From: Maribacter aestuarii
Lineage (GTDB): Bacteria; Bacteroidota; Bacteroidia; Flavobacteriales; Flavobacteriaceae
Reading direction: 5' to 3'
Assembly (NCBI RefSeq): GCF_027474845.2
Contig: NZ_CP107031.2
Coordinates: 3,115,001 to 3,179,000, forward strand
Length of the DNA stretch: 64,000 bases
Below the pieces are notes generated by a model. That model was not told the DNA's origin, did no database searches, and worked only from the letters and a program-made list of their open reading frames with translations. Position 1 is the first letter of the stretch; each line of letters opens with the position of its first letter. Positions 17,840-27,944 of this stretch are shown piece by piece. The translations under genes and the position numbers were made by a program.

Positions 17840-19408
17840 ATGGATAGTACAATAATGATAATAGCCGGTATAGTTGGTCTGGCAATAGGTTTTGCAATTG
17901 CCAAGTTCATGGAAAAGGGTAAAGCATCTAAGACCATAGCCAATGCAAAGCGGGAGGCCACAAGGATTTTAAAGGAGGCGAACGTTGAGGGCGAGAGTAT
18001 TAAAAAGGATAAGATACTCCAGGCAAAGGAAAAGTTTTTGGAGCTCAAAGCGGAGCACGAAAAAGTAATCATAGGGAAAGACAAAAAAATAAACGAGGCT
18101 GAAAAGCGGACTCGGGACAAGGAATCTCAGGTAAGCGGAGAGCTTTCACGCAATAAACAATTGAATGCCAGTTTGGAAGGAAAGCTTAAGGAAGTGGAGC
18201 ACCGAAAGGAGTTTTATGAAAAGAAGCAGGCAGAGCTTGAAAAGCTTCATAAAAGCCAGGTACAGCAATTGGAAGTCATATCCGGTTTATCGGCGGACGA
18301 TGCCAAGAACCAGCTTACGGAAAGTCTGAAGGAAACTGCCAAGTCAGATGCCATGGGTTACATACAGTCCACTGTAGAAGAGGCGAAACTTACCGCCCAA
18401 CAGGAGGCTCGTAAAATCGTGATCAACACCATTCAACGCATAGGAACCGAAGAAGCGGTGGAAAACTGTGTTTCTGTGTTTAACATTGAATCTGATGATG
18501 TTAAAGGTCGCATTATTGGCAGGGAAGGTCGAAATATTAGAGCTTTGGAGGCGGCCACAGGGGTGGAAATAATTGTTGATGATACCCCTGAAGCCATCAT
18601 ACTTTCTTGTTTTGATTCCGTAAGGCGCGAGGTAGCACGTTTATCATTGCACAAGTTAGTTACGGACGGTAGAATACACCCAGCTCGAATAGAAGAAATC
18701 GTAAAGAAGACAGAGAAGCAGATTGAAGGGGAAATCGTAGAGATTGGAAAGCGGACTGTAATTGATTTAGGAATTCATGGTTTACATCCAGAACTAATTA
18801 AGGCGGTAGGTCGTATGAAGTATCGTTCCTCATACGGACAAAACCTTTTACAGCACTCGAGAGAGGTGGCGAAATTATGTGGAGTTATGGCTTCCGAACT
18901 GGGTCTGAACCCGAAGATTGCCAAACGCGCGGGATTACTTCATGATATTGGAAAAGTGCCTAATACCGAGGCTGAGGTAGAAACGCCACATGCTATATTA
19001 GGTATGCAATGGGCAGAAAAATACGGCGAAAAACCGGAAGTATGCAATGCCATTGGAGCCCACCACGATGAGATAGAAATGAAAACTTTAATATCGCCCA
19101 TCGTGCAGGTATGTGATGCCATTAGTGGTGCGCGACCCGGAGCGAGAAGGCAGGTTTTGGATTCTTATATACAACGACTAAAAGACCTAGAGGAAATTGC
19201 ATTTGGCTTTGGGGGTGTTCAGAAAGCGTATGCCATCCAGGCCGGACGCGAGCTTAGGGTTATTGTGGAGAGCGAAAAGGTGAGTGATGATAAGGCAGCC
19301 GAACTCTCCTTTGAAATATCCCAAAAAATACAGACGGACATGACCTATCCGGGTCAGGTTAAGGTTACCGTTATACGTGAGACCAGAGCGGTCAATGTTG
19401 CCAAATAG
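17840..19408 (+). CDS. rny: Ribonuclease Y
   Basis: A 522-residue membrane-anchored endoribonuclease that starts mRNA decay. Order: N-terminal membrane helix (about 5-25), long coiled coil (about 30-200), KH RNA-binding domain with [11 protein letters not shown] (about 230), and an HD hydrolase domain with the metal ligands in [14 protein letters not shown] and GAHHDEIE. Length and motifs are complete. The ATG at 17840 is 25 bases after the 6S RNA stem. It ends at a strong terminator. Confidence 0.95.
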   Translation: MDSTIMIIAGIVGLAIGFAIAKFMEKGKASKTIANAKREATRILKEANVEGESIKKDKILQAKEKFLELKAEHEKVIIGKDKKINEAEKRTRDKESQVSGELSRNKQLNASLEGKLKEVEHRKEFYEKKQAELEKLHKSQVQQLEVISGLSADDAKNQLTESLKETAKSDAMGYIQSTVEEAKLTAQQEARKIVINTIQRIGTEEAVENCVSVFNIESDDVKGRIIGREGRNIRALEAATGVEIIVDDTPEAIILSCFDSVRREVARLSLHKLVTDGRIHPARIEEIVKKTEKQIEGEIVEIGKRTVIDLGIHGLHPELIKAVGRMKYRSSYGQNLLQHSREVAKLCGVMASELGLNPKIAKRAGLLHDIGKVPNTEAEVETPHAILGMQWAEKYGEKPEVCNAIGAHHDEIEMKTLISPIVQVCDAISGARPGARRQVLDSYIQRLKDLEEIAFGFGGVQKAYAIQAGRELRVIVESEKVSDDKAAELSFEISQKIQTDMTYPGQVKVTVIRETRAVNVAK

Positions 19409-19425
19409 TTCCAGTTAGAAATTAG

Positions 19426-19453
19426 AAAAAGAGCCCAATTGGGCTCTTTTTTT
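19426..19453 (+). terminator. Bidirectional rho-independent terminator between rny and the cytochrome gene
   Basis: AAAAAGAGCCC / GGGCTCTTTTT around AATT: a stem of up to 11 bp with a T run on either strand, placed between convergent genes, so it can stop both. Confidence 0.88.
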
Positions 19454-19456
19454 GTT

Positions 19457-19801
19457 TTATTTTTTTGCCAAAGTAAGTTCCAGCCAGCGTTCCAAAGTTT
19501 CGAGTTCTTCTTCGGTTAACTTCACCTTTCTGCCTTTTGGCATTTTTTGCTTAACGAATACTTGTTTATGAATGTCCACCGCAAACGAGTCCATATTGGC
19601 TTTTGTAAAAATATCGGTCTTCCTTTTTGTGGCATGACAAGTGTTACACTTGATTTTGAGTACTTCAAAAGCTTGTTCTTGTGGGGAAGTCTGTTCTTGG
19701 TTTAGTAAATTCTCTTTAATTTCCCCTTTACATGTTTTAAAATAAGAATCCACTAATGGCGAAAGTATCAGAAAAGTGAAGATGATATAATTGAGGTTCA
19801 A
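19457..19801 (-). CDS. Small exported c-type cytochrome-like protein
   Basis: A 114-residue protein with an N-terminal hydrophobic signal or anchor (about 1-20), one heme-binding CNTCH motif (about residue 52), and a downstream Met in QKMPKGRK that could be the sixth heme ligand, followed by a helix (EEELETLERWLEL) typical of the end of small cytochrome c domains. It would carry electrons in the periplasm. The only start in frame is TTG at 19801, just after a stop. It is alone, with no obvious redox partner beside it. Confidence 0.7.
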   Translation of the reverse strand: MNLNYIIFTFLILSPLVDSYFKTCKGEIKENLLNQEQTSPQEQAFEVLKIKCNTCHATKRKTDIFTKANMDSFAVDIHKQVFVKQKMPKGRKVKLTEEELETLERWLELTLAKK

Positions 19802-20264
19802 TATTTAAGTTTTCTATTTGACGCAGTCAAGATAGTTGAATATTGCGAGGCGGAAAATGTATCCAATGAAAATTTTGCTTGCTAAAAAGTACCAATTAGT
19901 CATTCTACTTTGACTTAATTTCGTAAAATGTAATCTAAGAGTTTCAAATATGAATCAATGCATTTTCATATATGAGGACTTCCCAAACTAAGATCAACTA
20001 AAATCAGATATAAGATACTTGTAACTATCTCTTGTTAAATCTAAAATAGATATGCCCCTTAAAACTATAGATTGGAGAATAAACCCAGAGATTGGTTTTC
20101 AAAAAAACAAGGAATCCCTTGCGGTTAATAAAGTAATTTTATTCAACCAGTCGGGGCGAGCAATTCAATCGCTTGTTTATTGATTTTTTCATTACATGAA
20201 AAGATTACCCTCGTGATGAGTATTAAAAAACCTTGAAGTAGTCTTTTTGTCATTGGCACTGATT
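19802..20264. other. 463-base stretch without an intact gene
   Basis: AT-rich spacer between the cytochrome and DUF349 genes. Apart from the 43-codon frame at 20052-20183, described separately, I see no RNA gene, clear promoter, terminator or repeat. Confidence 0.6.
20052..20183 (+). pseudogene. Possible remnant of a type IX secretion C-terminal domain
   Basis: An ATG-started frame of 43 codons ends in VNKVILFNQSGRAIQSLVY. The pattern hydrophobic-x-hydrophobic-Phe-Asn-x-x-Gly-Arg-x-hydrophobic resembles the central strand of type IX secretion sorting domains. The rest of such a domain and any passenger protein are missing. It may be a decayed gene end or chance. Confidence 0.25.
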
Positions 20265-22397
20265 TCATTCCTCTTCTGAGCTGGTATCTTCCTCGGCTTC
20301 CTTCGAAAGATTATTCTTTAAAATATTCAACTTTTTCAGTTTTGCTTTCCAAGACTCCAACGCTTCTTTATGACCCTCAACTTTTTTTATGACATCTTGC
20401 ACAATAGGGTTGTCCTCGGAAGCATTGGAAAAGAACTGTAGGTTATTTTCCAGTTGACGGATTTCATTTTTACTTTCTTCGATCTTCTTTCGGATAAAAC
20501 TACGCTCATTTTGTATGGCACGCTCCTGATTATCATTTTCTTTAAGTTGCTGGATTTTGTTCCCATATTTCAACAACTCCGATTCTTGTTGCGTGATATC
20601 CATTTTCTGGAAAAGTGCATCAACAATTTTGTTGAATTTTTGATTGATGCTTTTTTTCTTGAAGGGTACATGTCCATATTTTTTCCATTCCCCTATAAAC
20701 GCTTTAATCGTTTGTAGGTCCTGTTCTTTTTTTCCGCTCAGCTGAAATTCCTTCAACCGCAGCATAATTTCTTCTTTATGCTTAAGGTTTTCCTGTTCCT
20801 CTTTAAAAGCACTGTTTTTGGTTTTCTGTATCCTATCAAAATAATGGTTGCAGGCAGCCTTAAATTCCTTCCAAAGTTTATCGGAATACTTTCTAGGCAC
20901 ATGTCCTATTTTTTTCCATTCACTCTGAATTCGCTTCATTTCGGAGGTAGCCGTGTCAAAATCCTCACTATCCTTCAGCGAAACGGCAATTTCTAATAAA
21001 GCCCTTTTCTTATCCAGATTCTCCTGCTGTGATTTTTTTAAATTTTTGTAGAATGCATTTTTATTCTTATTAAATGTCCTTACCGCATCCTTGAAAGAAG
21101 TCCAGGTCCTTTCGTTATCCTTTTGGGGAACTTTGCCCGCTTTAAAAAAGGACTCCCTAAGTGCCTCCAGTTGTTTAATCTGACCCTGCAAGGCTCTATG
21201 GTTATCAGAAACATTTTTGGACAGCTCTAATATTTCATTTATAATCTCATTCTTCCGTTCAAGATTTTGTTCACTAAGTTTATCGAGGTTTTTAAAATAT
21301 TCTTGTCTTCTTTCGTGTATGGCTTTAGTAGCTGCACTAAAGCGGTTCCAAATCGCTTCTCTATGTTCTTTCCCTACGGGTCCAATATCCTCTTTCCAAA
21401 TTTTATGAAGTACCTGTAGTTCTCTAAATGCCTTGTTCAAATCCGGTTCTACGGCCAACGTTTCGGCACGATCCACTATTTTCTGTTTTTCCTCCAGATT
21501 GTGCTTAAAATCTAAATCTCGTAGCTCTCGGTTGAGGTGAAGGAAATCATAGAAGATTTCGATATGGTGATGATAGGTACGCCAAACGTTGTTGTATTCA
21601 TTCTTTGGGATTGGTCCGGCTTCACGCCATTTTTCCTGAATATCCTTAAAATTCTTATAGGTTGTGTTGATATCCTCTTCAACGTTTACCAAACCTTTAA
21701 GACTTTCTATGAGTTCCAACCGATAGGCCAAATTTTCTTTGTGGCTTTTCTCTAGATTTTTATAATACTGATTTCGTTTTTCCCTGTAATCGCTGTAGAC
21801 TTCATTGAATTGTCTTTTGGTGACGGAATTGTACCTAAAATCAATTTCGTTTCCACCATTGGCAACAAAATCTTCCTTTTTACCATCAATGAATTCCTGA
21901 AATTTTAGGTTGAACTCTTCCTTGATGCCATCAACATGCTTTTTTATGGCCTGTACTTTTTCATTACGTACCAGCTTTTGCAGTTCTCCTACCAAATTTT
22001 CCATGCTCATGGCATGGTAGTCCAACAAAGGTATCTGATGTCTCTTCTCCGTGTCCTTATCCTCTGCGTCCTCGGCGTTGCTTTCGTCTATTTCATCTAG
22101 TGCGTTGTCCTGACTTATGGATTCAGTGTCGGCATCTGCAGACTTTTCGCCAGTTTGTGCTTCCTTTTCTACAACATGGTCATCCTCTTTCGTAAGTGGT
22201 TCGCTCGTTTTTTCTGGTACTTCAATTTTTATCTTGTCCCTTTTTTCCGCATTTATCGATTCAGGCGATTTTTCTCCTTCAACGGTTATTTCCTCGCCGG
22301 TTTTCTCCAAAACATCTTTTTCGTTTTTGGCAGTTGACGTGTTATTTTCTTCTGCCTCTATTTTTGGCAGTTGTTGTTCGTTATCTTCAGGCATCAT
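20265..22397 (-). CDS. DUF349 repeat protein
   Basis: A 710-residue cytoplasmic protein. The first ~125 residues are acidic and low in complexity (many Glu, Asp, Lys); the rest is a series of roughly 70-residue alpha-helical DUF349 repeats, recognisable by recurring W-K-x-x-G-x-V/I-P motifs (KWREAGPIPK, IWKEDIGPVGK, SEWKKIGHVPRK, EWKKYGHVPFK). The C-terminus is a coiled coil plus acidic tail. DUF349 proteins are widespread in flavobacteria and have been linked to RNA or nucleoid-type roles only indirectly. It lies upstream of aroE in a block whose order I recall from other Flavobacteriaceae. Confidence 0.88.
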   Translation of the reverse strand: MMPEDNEQQLPKIEAEENNTSTAKNEKDVLEKTGEEITVEGEKSPESINAEKRDKIKIEVPEKTSEPLTKEDDHVVEKEAQTGEKSADADTESISQDNALDEIDESNAEDAEDKDTEKRHQIPLLDYHAMSMENLVGELQKLVRNEKVQAIKKHVDGIKEEFNLKFQEFIDGKKEDFVANGGNEIDFRYNSVTKRQFNEVYSDYREKRNQYYKNLEKSHKENLAYRLELIESLKGLVNVEEDINTTYKNFKDIQEKWREAGPIPKNEYNNVWRTYHHHIEIFYDFLHLNRELRDLDFKHNLEEKQKIVDRAETLAVEPDLNKAFRELQVLHKIWKEDIGPVGKEHREAIWNRFSAATKAIHERRQEYFKNLDKLSEQNLERKNEIINEILELSKNVSDNHRALQGQIKQLEALRESFFKAGKVPQKDNERTWTSFKDAVRTFNKNKNAFYKNLKKSQQENLDKKRALLEIAVSLKDSEDFDTATSEMKRIQSEWKKIGHVPRKYSDKLWKEFKAACNHYFDRIQKTKNSAFKEEQENLKHKEEIMLRLKEFQLSGKKEQDLQTIKAFIGEWKKYGHVPFKKKSINQKFNKIVDALFQKMDITQQESELLKYGNKIQQLKENDNQERAIQNERSFIRKKIEESKNEIRQLENNLQFFSNASEDNPIVQDVIKKVEGHKEALESWKAKLKKLNILKNNLSKEAEEDTSSEEE

Positions 22398-22566
22398 CCA
22401 TAATTAGGTTTTTACAAGATAGTGACAACCTTAACAAATGCAAAGAATATAGAAGTTCTTTTTGGGACAGTTAGGTCTATATGACCCAGTTGATTTGAAT
22501 GGGGAAATTGGAATTGGGCATCACAGGCACTTCACTATTTTTGAAGATTTATATAATTATACAGAA

Positions 22567-23319
22567 CTACTCGTTCCAAATTTCCCATGCCTTTTCCGCT
22601 TGTAATTCTAGCATTTTCAATCCGTTAAGAACTGTTGCTCCTTGTTCTTCTCCTTTTAACAAAAAAGCAGTTTTCTTAGGGTTGTAGATTAAATCGAATA
22701 GTAAATGACGATTACCGATAGCGGTATAGGGAATAGCAGGTTTTTCTGTTACGTCAGGAAAGGTTCCTACGGGTGAACAGTTAATGATGATTTTATGCTC
22801 ATTGAGTATATCAGCATCCAAATCATCATAGGTATAGCCATTGTTCCTTCCGGTTCTGGATACAAATTTGAATGGAATATTCAAATTAGTCAATACGTAG
22901 GCTATCGCTTTTGATGCACCTCCCGTACCTAAAATGAGAGCTTTCTTATGATGTTCCTTAAGATAAGGGGCTAAGGATTTTTCAAAACCATAGGCATCGG
23001 TATTAAAACCAATTAGTTTTCCATCTTCTACTTTAATCGTATTTACCGCTCCAATTTTCTTTGCGGAATCCCGCAATTCATCCAGGTAAGGTATAATCAG
23101 CTCTTTGTAAGGAATGGTTACATTGAGTCCCTTGATCTCAGCATTGTTCTTCATCAAACTTGGAAACTCCGTTATTTCTTTCAAATCAAAATTTTCGTAA
23201 ACATGCTGCTGCATGTTCAAAGCTTCGAATTTCTGAGCAAAATAACCCCTTGAAAACGAATAGGAAATATTCTTTCCAATCAACCCGAACCTAAACCATT
23301 CGTTTTCTGTTTTTTCCAT
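22567..23319 (-). CDS. aroE: Shikimate dehydrogenase
   Basis: A 250-residue NADP-dependent enzyme reducing 3-dehydroshikimate to shikimate in aromatic amino acid synthesis. The substrate site is intact: SYSFSRGYF near residue 20, the catalytic Lys in NVTIPYKE and the Asp in FNTDAYGF; the cofactor loop is GTGGASKA. Length is at the short end of the normal range. It overlaps the DUF368 gene upstream by 29 bases, so it is translated from the same message. Confidence 0.93.
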   Translation of the reverse strand: MEKTENEWFRFGLIGKNISYSFSRGYFAQKFEALNMQQHVYENFDLKEITEFPSLMKNNAEIKGLNVTIPYKELIIPYLDELRDSAKKIGAVNTIKVEDGKLIGFNTDAYGFEKSLAPYLKEHHKKALILGTGGASKAIAYVLTNLNIPFKFVSRTGRNNGYTYDDLDADILNEHKIIINCSPVGTFPDVTEKPAIPYTAIGNRHLLFDLIYNPKKTAFLLKGEEQGATVLNGLKMLELQAEKAWEIWNE

Positions 23320-24310
23320 ACCAATCTAAAAGTAACAAGATGCTTATTCCGAATAAAATAAAGAAAAGGGCCCACCACGTTTCAAAGTTTTCTAAATTAG
23401 GGAGAAAACGCTCATAATTGACGATGATTGCCTTTCCATTAGAATCCAAATACAAGGTACCATCCATATCCGTTTTGAATATAGTTTTTTTCCACGGCCA
23501 AACTACTCCCAAAGAACCTGTTATAAAACCGAGGATTACTGCGGTGGATAAATGCTTGTAGTGTTTAAGTACGTAGCTAAGGATATGGGAAAGCGTAACG
23601 AGACCGGTCGCAGAGCCTAAGGTGAAAACAACTAATATTTTAAGGGTGCGTAAACGTATCGAATTGTTCACAAAACTAAAGTTACCCTGTACAATTTCCG
23701 CAAGGGTATCATAAAGCGCATTTACGCTGTCCACTAGCAATAGGACATAATTACCCAATAGTATAAGAATGAATGAGCCTGAAAGACCGGGAAGCGTCAT
23801 CCCGGATACACTAATCATACCACAAAGAAATATGAACAACAAGTTGTCGTTCTCTTTTGCAGGACTCAAAAAGCTAATTGCAACTCCTACCAGCAGGCCA
23901 ATAATTGCAGCGGATACCGTTCTTTTGGTCCAATTCTCGAAATCTTTGGCGATATAATAAATTGAACCGAGAATCATTCCAAAAAAAGTGGACCAGACAT
24001 AAAGCTCTTTTTCTTCGAGAAAGTAGTCCAAGACCTTGGACACACTAAAATAACTGACCAACATCCCAAAAATCAAGAGGGTTAGGAACGAACCGTTCAC
24101 ATAGCGGTAAAAGCTCTTAAACCTACCCGCAATAATAAGCTTGAAAGCCTTAGCGTTAATTTTTTGAAGCGAGTAGATAAATTCTTCGTAAAATCCACCA
24201 ACAAATGCTACAATTCCACCAGATACCCCTGGAACTTTATTCGCAGCACCCATGCAAAGTCCCTTGATAACTAAAAATAACTTATCAATAAAGGTTCTGG
24301 GTTTATTCAT
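23291..24310 (-). CDS. DUF368 membrane protein, predicted polyprenyl-phosphate transporter (copy 2)
   Basis: A 339-residue protein with about nine membrane helices and two inverted signatures of the family, GAANKVPGVSGGIVAFVGGFYEE near the N-terminus and SGMTLPGLSGSFILILLGNY in the middle. DUF368 proteins (PopT) have recently been shown to recycle undecaprenyl phosphate across the inner membrane for cell-wall and O-antigen synthesis. It is 12 bases downstream of a paralogue and overlaps aroE. The N-terminal motif has Asn-Lys where the paralogue has Asp-Val, so the two copies may differ in specificity. Confidence 0.85.
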   Translation of the reverse strand: MNKPRTFIDKLFLVIKGLCMGAANKVPGVSGGIVAFVGGFYEEFIYSLQKINAKAFKLIIAGRFKSFYRYVNGSFLTLLIFGMLVSYFSVSKVLDYFLEEKELYVWSTFFGMILGSIYYIAKDFENWTKRTVSAAIIGLLVGVAISFLSPAKENDNLLFIFLCGMISVSGMTLPGLSGSFILILLGNYVLLLVDSVNALYDTLAEIVQGNFSFVNNSIRLRTLKILVVFTLGSATGLVTLSHILSYVLKHYKHLSTAVILGFITGSLGVVWPWKKTIFKTDMDGTLYLDSNGKAIIVNYERFLPNLENFETWWALFFILFGISILLLLDWYGKNRKRMV

Positions 24311-24322
24311 GCAGAATGGCTC

Positions 24323-25237
24323 TTACTTTTTTGAAGCTGATTTTTCCAAGATAAAAATAAGGGAAAAACCTACGAGCGCTGCTATAATGGCATACAATAT
24401 TTGAGGATCACCTTCATAATTGAACGGTGAGGTGTTGGTATCGATGATGATTATTTTCTCACCAAAAACCTTAGTTTCCAAGACCCTTTTCCAAGGCCAG
24501 ATTTTATTTAAAGATCCGACGATGAAACCGGTTAGTAGTGCCAATGTCAAATTCTTGTAATTGCTGAACATCCATTTTAAAAGTCGGGCAAAACTTAAAA
24601 GACCAAAAATAGCCCCAAAGGCAACTGTGACGATTACTTTAAAATCCTTTTCATGAACAGCATCCAGGATGGTTTTATAAGAGCCTAACAGCACCAAAAT
24701 AAAAGCACCTGATATTCCGGGTAAAATCATGGCGCAAACAGCCAACGCGCCAGATAGGAACATAAAGGGAAGACTATCAATATTCCGGTTAGGAGGTAAG
24801 GTGGTAATATAAAAAGCTATAAGCACACCAAGGATAACGGCAATTATAGCGCTTAGGTTCCATTTGGTAATTTCTTTACCAACAAAGAAAACACTGGCCG
24901 TTACCAGTCCAAAAAAGAAGGACCATAAAAGAATAGGTTCATTTTCCAATAACCAACTCACCAGAGTAGCCAATGAGAAAAGACTTATGAAAATGCCTAT
25001 AAACAAAGCCAATAGAAAATTACCGTTGGCCACTTTCCAAAATCCGCTAAAACCATCGGTTTTTAATGATTTAAAAAGGCCTAGGTTTATATTGTTTATT
25101 GATGTAATCAATTCTTCATAGATACCTGAGATAAACGCAATGGTCCCTCCGGACACACCAGGAACAACATCCGCGGCACCCATAGCAACACCTTTTAGTG
25201 TTATAAAAACATAATCCTTAATTTTTCTGGTATTCAT
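24323..25237 (-). CDS. DUF368 membrane protein, predicted polyprenyl-phosphate transporter (copy 1)
   Basis: A 304-residue paralogue of the next gene, with the same paired motifs (GAADVVPGVSGGTIAF and CAMILPGISGAFILVLLGSY) and about nine helices. GAADVVPGVSGG is the standard family form. It would flip undecaprenyl phosphate back to the cytoplasmic face of the inner membrane. It follows the TPR gene by 15 bases; the run TPR, DUF368, DUF368, aroE is transcribed together. Confidence 0.87.
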   Translation of the reverse strand: MNTRKIKDYVFITLKGVAMGAADVVPGVSGGTIAFISGIYEELITSINNINLGLFKSLKTDGFSGFWKVANGNFLLALFIGIFISLFSLATLVSWLLENEPILLWSFFFGLVTASVFFVGKEITKWNLSAIIAVILGVLIAFYITTLPPNRNIDSLPFMFLSGALAVCAMILPGISGAFILVLLGSYKTILDAVHEKDFKVIVTVAFGAIFGLLSFARLLKWMFSNYKNLTLALLTGFIVGSLNKIWPWKRVLETKVFGEKIIIIDTNTSPFNYEGDPQILYAIIAALVGFSLIFILEKSASKK

Positions 25238-25252
25238 AAAATCCGAAAAGTA

Positions 25253-26656
25253 TCAAGAAGCTTTTTTGTAGTCGGCTAATATAGCTTTTATCCATTCGGA
25301 ATCACGGTATTCTGGAAATTGACTGTTGAAGAAAGATAAGTGTTTGTGTTTTTTGTCCAATCTAAGCGCATCTAATAAAGCAATACGTGCGTTGATGTCA
25401 TCATTTAAATGCATATGATAACCTACAGTTTTGTAGGCTATTTTATGGTTTTTCGGATAGAACTCTCGGCCTTGGGCAAGTATCTGAAGGGCTCCCACGG
25501 TATCACCATTTATATGCACCGCATCCGCCCATTGTAACCAAGTATCCAATTCATAGTTGCCTAGTTCCACGACCTGCTTGAACGAAAAATCTGCCTGGTC
25601 ATAGTTATTCAAGGCCATATGGATATTGGCACATTTTTTCCAATAAAGCGGATTCTCTCCATCTATATTCAATGCCTTGTTGATATAATGTAATGCCTTA
25701 TCAAAATTCTTTTTGCCAAAGTGGAGATTTGTGATGGCAAGCCAGCCTTTGTCCAATAATGGGTCTTCGTGAACAGTTTGGTAAAAGTAATACCGCGCCA
25801 TTTCACTGTTCTTTAGTTTTTCATAACACTTTCCAATCCTTAAAAAGGCATGGGAAGTAGGATCCTCAATGCTAATGGTAGTCTCGTAGTTTTCAATGGC
25901 CTCCTCATACTTTCCAAGTTTCTCCAAGACCTTACCTTTTTCAAAATACGCACCTATAAAAGAATCGTCGGAGATAATGGCGAAATCAAATGCAGCCAAA
26001 GCTTCAACATACATTTCTTTAAGATAATATTGTTTCCCCAATTGGTGCCACGCCACTTCACAATAGGGGTTACGTTCCAAGTATTCATTAAGGTATAAAA
26101 TAGCACCGTCATAATCTTCCAAGAATTCGAAACAGTAAACTACATTGTAAAGCGATGAGTAATCCTGGTCATCAAAATCGACACAGCGCATAAAACTTTC
26201 CTTGGCTAGTTTAAAATCGTCCATAAAAAGATATTCCATACCTAAGAGGGAATAAATATCAAAACTGTTAGTGGAAAGGTTAAGTGCTTTTTGAAGCAGT
26301 TCTATGGCCCCTTCATGATTATCCTTTTTTGAATAGATATTGGCTCTTTGAATATAGATTTCTTCGTTATGGGCGTCTAGAAGTTGTAGCTCGTTCAAAA
26401 GAAGCTCGGCGCCGGAAAGGTCATTTTCAAAAACCATCACCTCCACCTTTAATAGCCTTAATTCTATAGAACCAGGATGTTGCTGTAACCCTATTTTAAT
26501 ACCTTTCTTGGCTAAAGAGACTTTACCGTTATTTAGATAATGATGGATGATGTCCTCAAAGTCCTCGGCATCAAAGAAGTAGACATCATCGGTCTTTAAC
26601 ATTGATTCGAACTTGGTAATGGGCTGGTCTGGTCTTTCGTTAGATTCTAACGCCAT
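25253..26656 (-). CDS. Tetratricopeptide repeat protein
   Basis: A 467-residue soluble protein without signal peptide, built of about ten TPR units (for example SFDIYSLLGMEYLFMDDFK, then EDYDGAILYLNEYLERNP and GKYEEAIENYETTI). TPR arrays bind other proteins; no enzyme domain is present. It leads the operon with the two DUF368 transporters and aroE and may organise or regulate the lipid-carrier step, which is inference from position only. Upstream, on the minus strand, TACTTTTA is one base off the -7 consensus. Confidence 0.88.
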   Translation of the reverse strand: MALESNERPDQPITKFESMLKTDDVYFFDAEDFEDIIHHYLNNGKVSLAKKGIKIGLQQHPGSIELRLLKVEVMVFENDLSGAELLLNELQLLDAHNEEIYIQRANIYSKKDNHEGAIELLQKALNLSTNSFDIYSLLGMEYLFMDDFKLAKESFMRCVDFDDQDYSSLYNVVYCFEFLEDYDGAILYLNEYLERNPYCEVAWHQLGKQYYLKEMYVEALAAFDFAIISDDSFIGAYFEKGKVLEKLGKYEEAIENYETTISIEDPTSHAFLRIGKCYEKLKNSEMARYYFYQTVHEDPLLDKGWLAITNLHFGKKNFDKALHYINKALNIDGENPLYWKKCANIHMALNNYDQADFSFKQVVELGNYELDTWLQWADAVHINGDTVGALQILAQGREFYPKNHKIAYKTVGYHMHLNDDINARIALLDALRLDKKHKHLSFFNSQFPEYRDSEWIKAILADYKKAS

Positions 26657-26753
26657 AGAAACATTTTAGTTACACTACGGATTTAAAAGTAAGCCTTTGA
26701 CGGTATTTTTATTGGTCAACAGTGGCTATATTATTAACAAATTAGTTAACAAG

Positions 26754-27935
26754 TTATTGTAACGGGCCATTTAAAATATCCAGAATTATGGCACAACCTT
26801 GTTCAATTTCCTGGTTGGAGATGGTTAGGGGAGGGGAGATTCTTACGGCCTTGGGTTCAAATAATAACCAAAAAAGTATCAGGTTTTTTTCCTTGGCCTG
26901 CATGACCAAATGATTGACTTCCACGTCATTTTCGAGAATAAGGGCAAGCATTAAACCTTTGCCCCTTATTTCCTTAATTTTTGGATGCACCAATAAATTA
27001 CGAAAAAGCTCTTCTTTTGCTAAGGTGGCCGGTATTAAATCGGAGTTAAGTAGTTCCTTCATCGTAGCGAGACAGGCAGCTGCGATAACCGGATTCCCAC
27101 CGAAAGTAGTAATATGTCCTAATTTGGGTTTGTCTTGAAGAGCGCCCATAATTTTGGAGCTTGATGTAAATGCACCTACAGGTAGGCCTGAAGCCATACC
27201 CTTACCCATCACTAAAATATCTGGAATACAATCATAATGTCTAAAAGCGAACAAGGTGCCCGTACGGCCGAATCCTGGTTGTATTTCATCCAAAATCAGT
27301 AAAGCTCCTACATTGTTGCAACGCTCCCTTACTTTTTTCAAGTATCCGTTTTTGGGTAATATAAATCCTGCTCCTCCTTGTATCGTTTCTAATACGACGC
27401 ATGCCGTTTTCTCCGTAATTCGTTGCAATTCTTGTTCTATATTGAAATGAATAAAGGCAACATCGGGCAGTAAAGGCCTAAAAACACTTTTTCGGTCTTC
27501 AAAACCCATGAGGCTAAGGCTTCCCATAGTATTTCCATGATAGGCGTTATGCGCAGCAATGATTTCAGTCCTACCGGTATAACGCCGCGCAAGTTTTAGG
27601 GCTCCTTCTATGGCCTCAGTTCCAGAATTGACCAAATATGTCGTTTTCAAGGGACGTGGTAATTGTTCCGCCAATAGTTTGGTATAAGCAACGGCTGGGG
27701 ATTGTACATACTCGCCATAGACCATAACGTGCATATATTTCTGAACTTGTTCCGATATCGCCTCTACCACCTTCGGATGGCAATGTCCAAGGCTACAAGC
27801 GGAAACTCCGGCCACGAAATCAAGATGTGCATTACCGCTGGTGTCATAGATATAACTCCCTTTTGCATGGGAAATTTGCATACCCAAAGGGTGGGGGGTA
27901 GTCTGAGCCTGATATTTCAGAAAGTCTTTATTCAT
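26754..27935 (-). CDS. Class III PLP-dependent aminotransferase
   Basis: A 393-residue aminotransferase of the acetylornithine/4-aminobutyrate/ornithine group. Motifs: FVAGVSACSLGHCHP, the phosphate-binding NSGTEAIEGA, the cofactor Asp in LDEIQPGFGRTG and the PLP Lys in MGKGMASG. It transfers an amino group from an omega-amine to 2-oxoglutarate; the substrate cannot be told. No arginine or GABA genes are adjacent. It follows the OstA-like gene by about 10 bases and may be cotranscribed with it. Confidence 0.87.
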   Translation of the reverse strand: MNKDFLKYQAQTTPHPLGMQISHAKGSYIYDTSGNAHLDFVAGVSACSLGHCHPKVVEAISEQVQKYMHVMVYGEYVQSPAVAYTKLLAEQLPRPLKTTYLVNSGTEAIEGALKLARRYTGRTEIIAAHNAYHGNTMGSLSLMGFEDRKSVFRPLLPDVAFIHFNIEQELQRITEKTACVVLETIQGGAGFILPKNGYLKKVRERCNNVGALLILDEIQPGFGRTGTLFAFRHYDCIPDILVMGKGMASGLPVGAFTSSSKIMGALQDKPKLGHITTFGGNPVIAAACLATMKELLNSDLIPATLAKEELFRNLLVHPKIKEIRGKGLMLALILENDVEVNHLVMQAKEKNLILFWLLFEPKAVRISPPLTISNQEIEQGCAIILDILNGPLQ

Positions 27936-27944
27936 GCTGAAACC

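Noticed and set aside
19802..20264. Possible mobile-element scar in the gap before the DUF349 gene
   Set aside because: No terminal inverted repeats, target duplication, integrase fragment or tRNA end could be seen.
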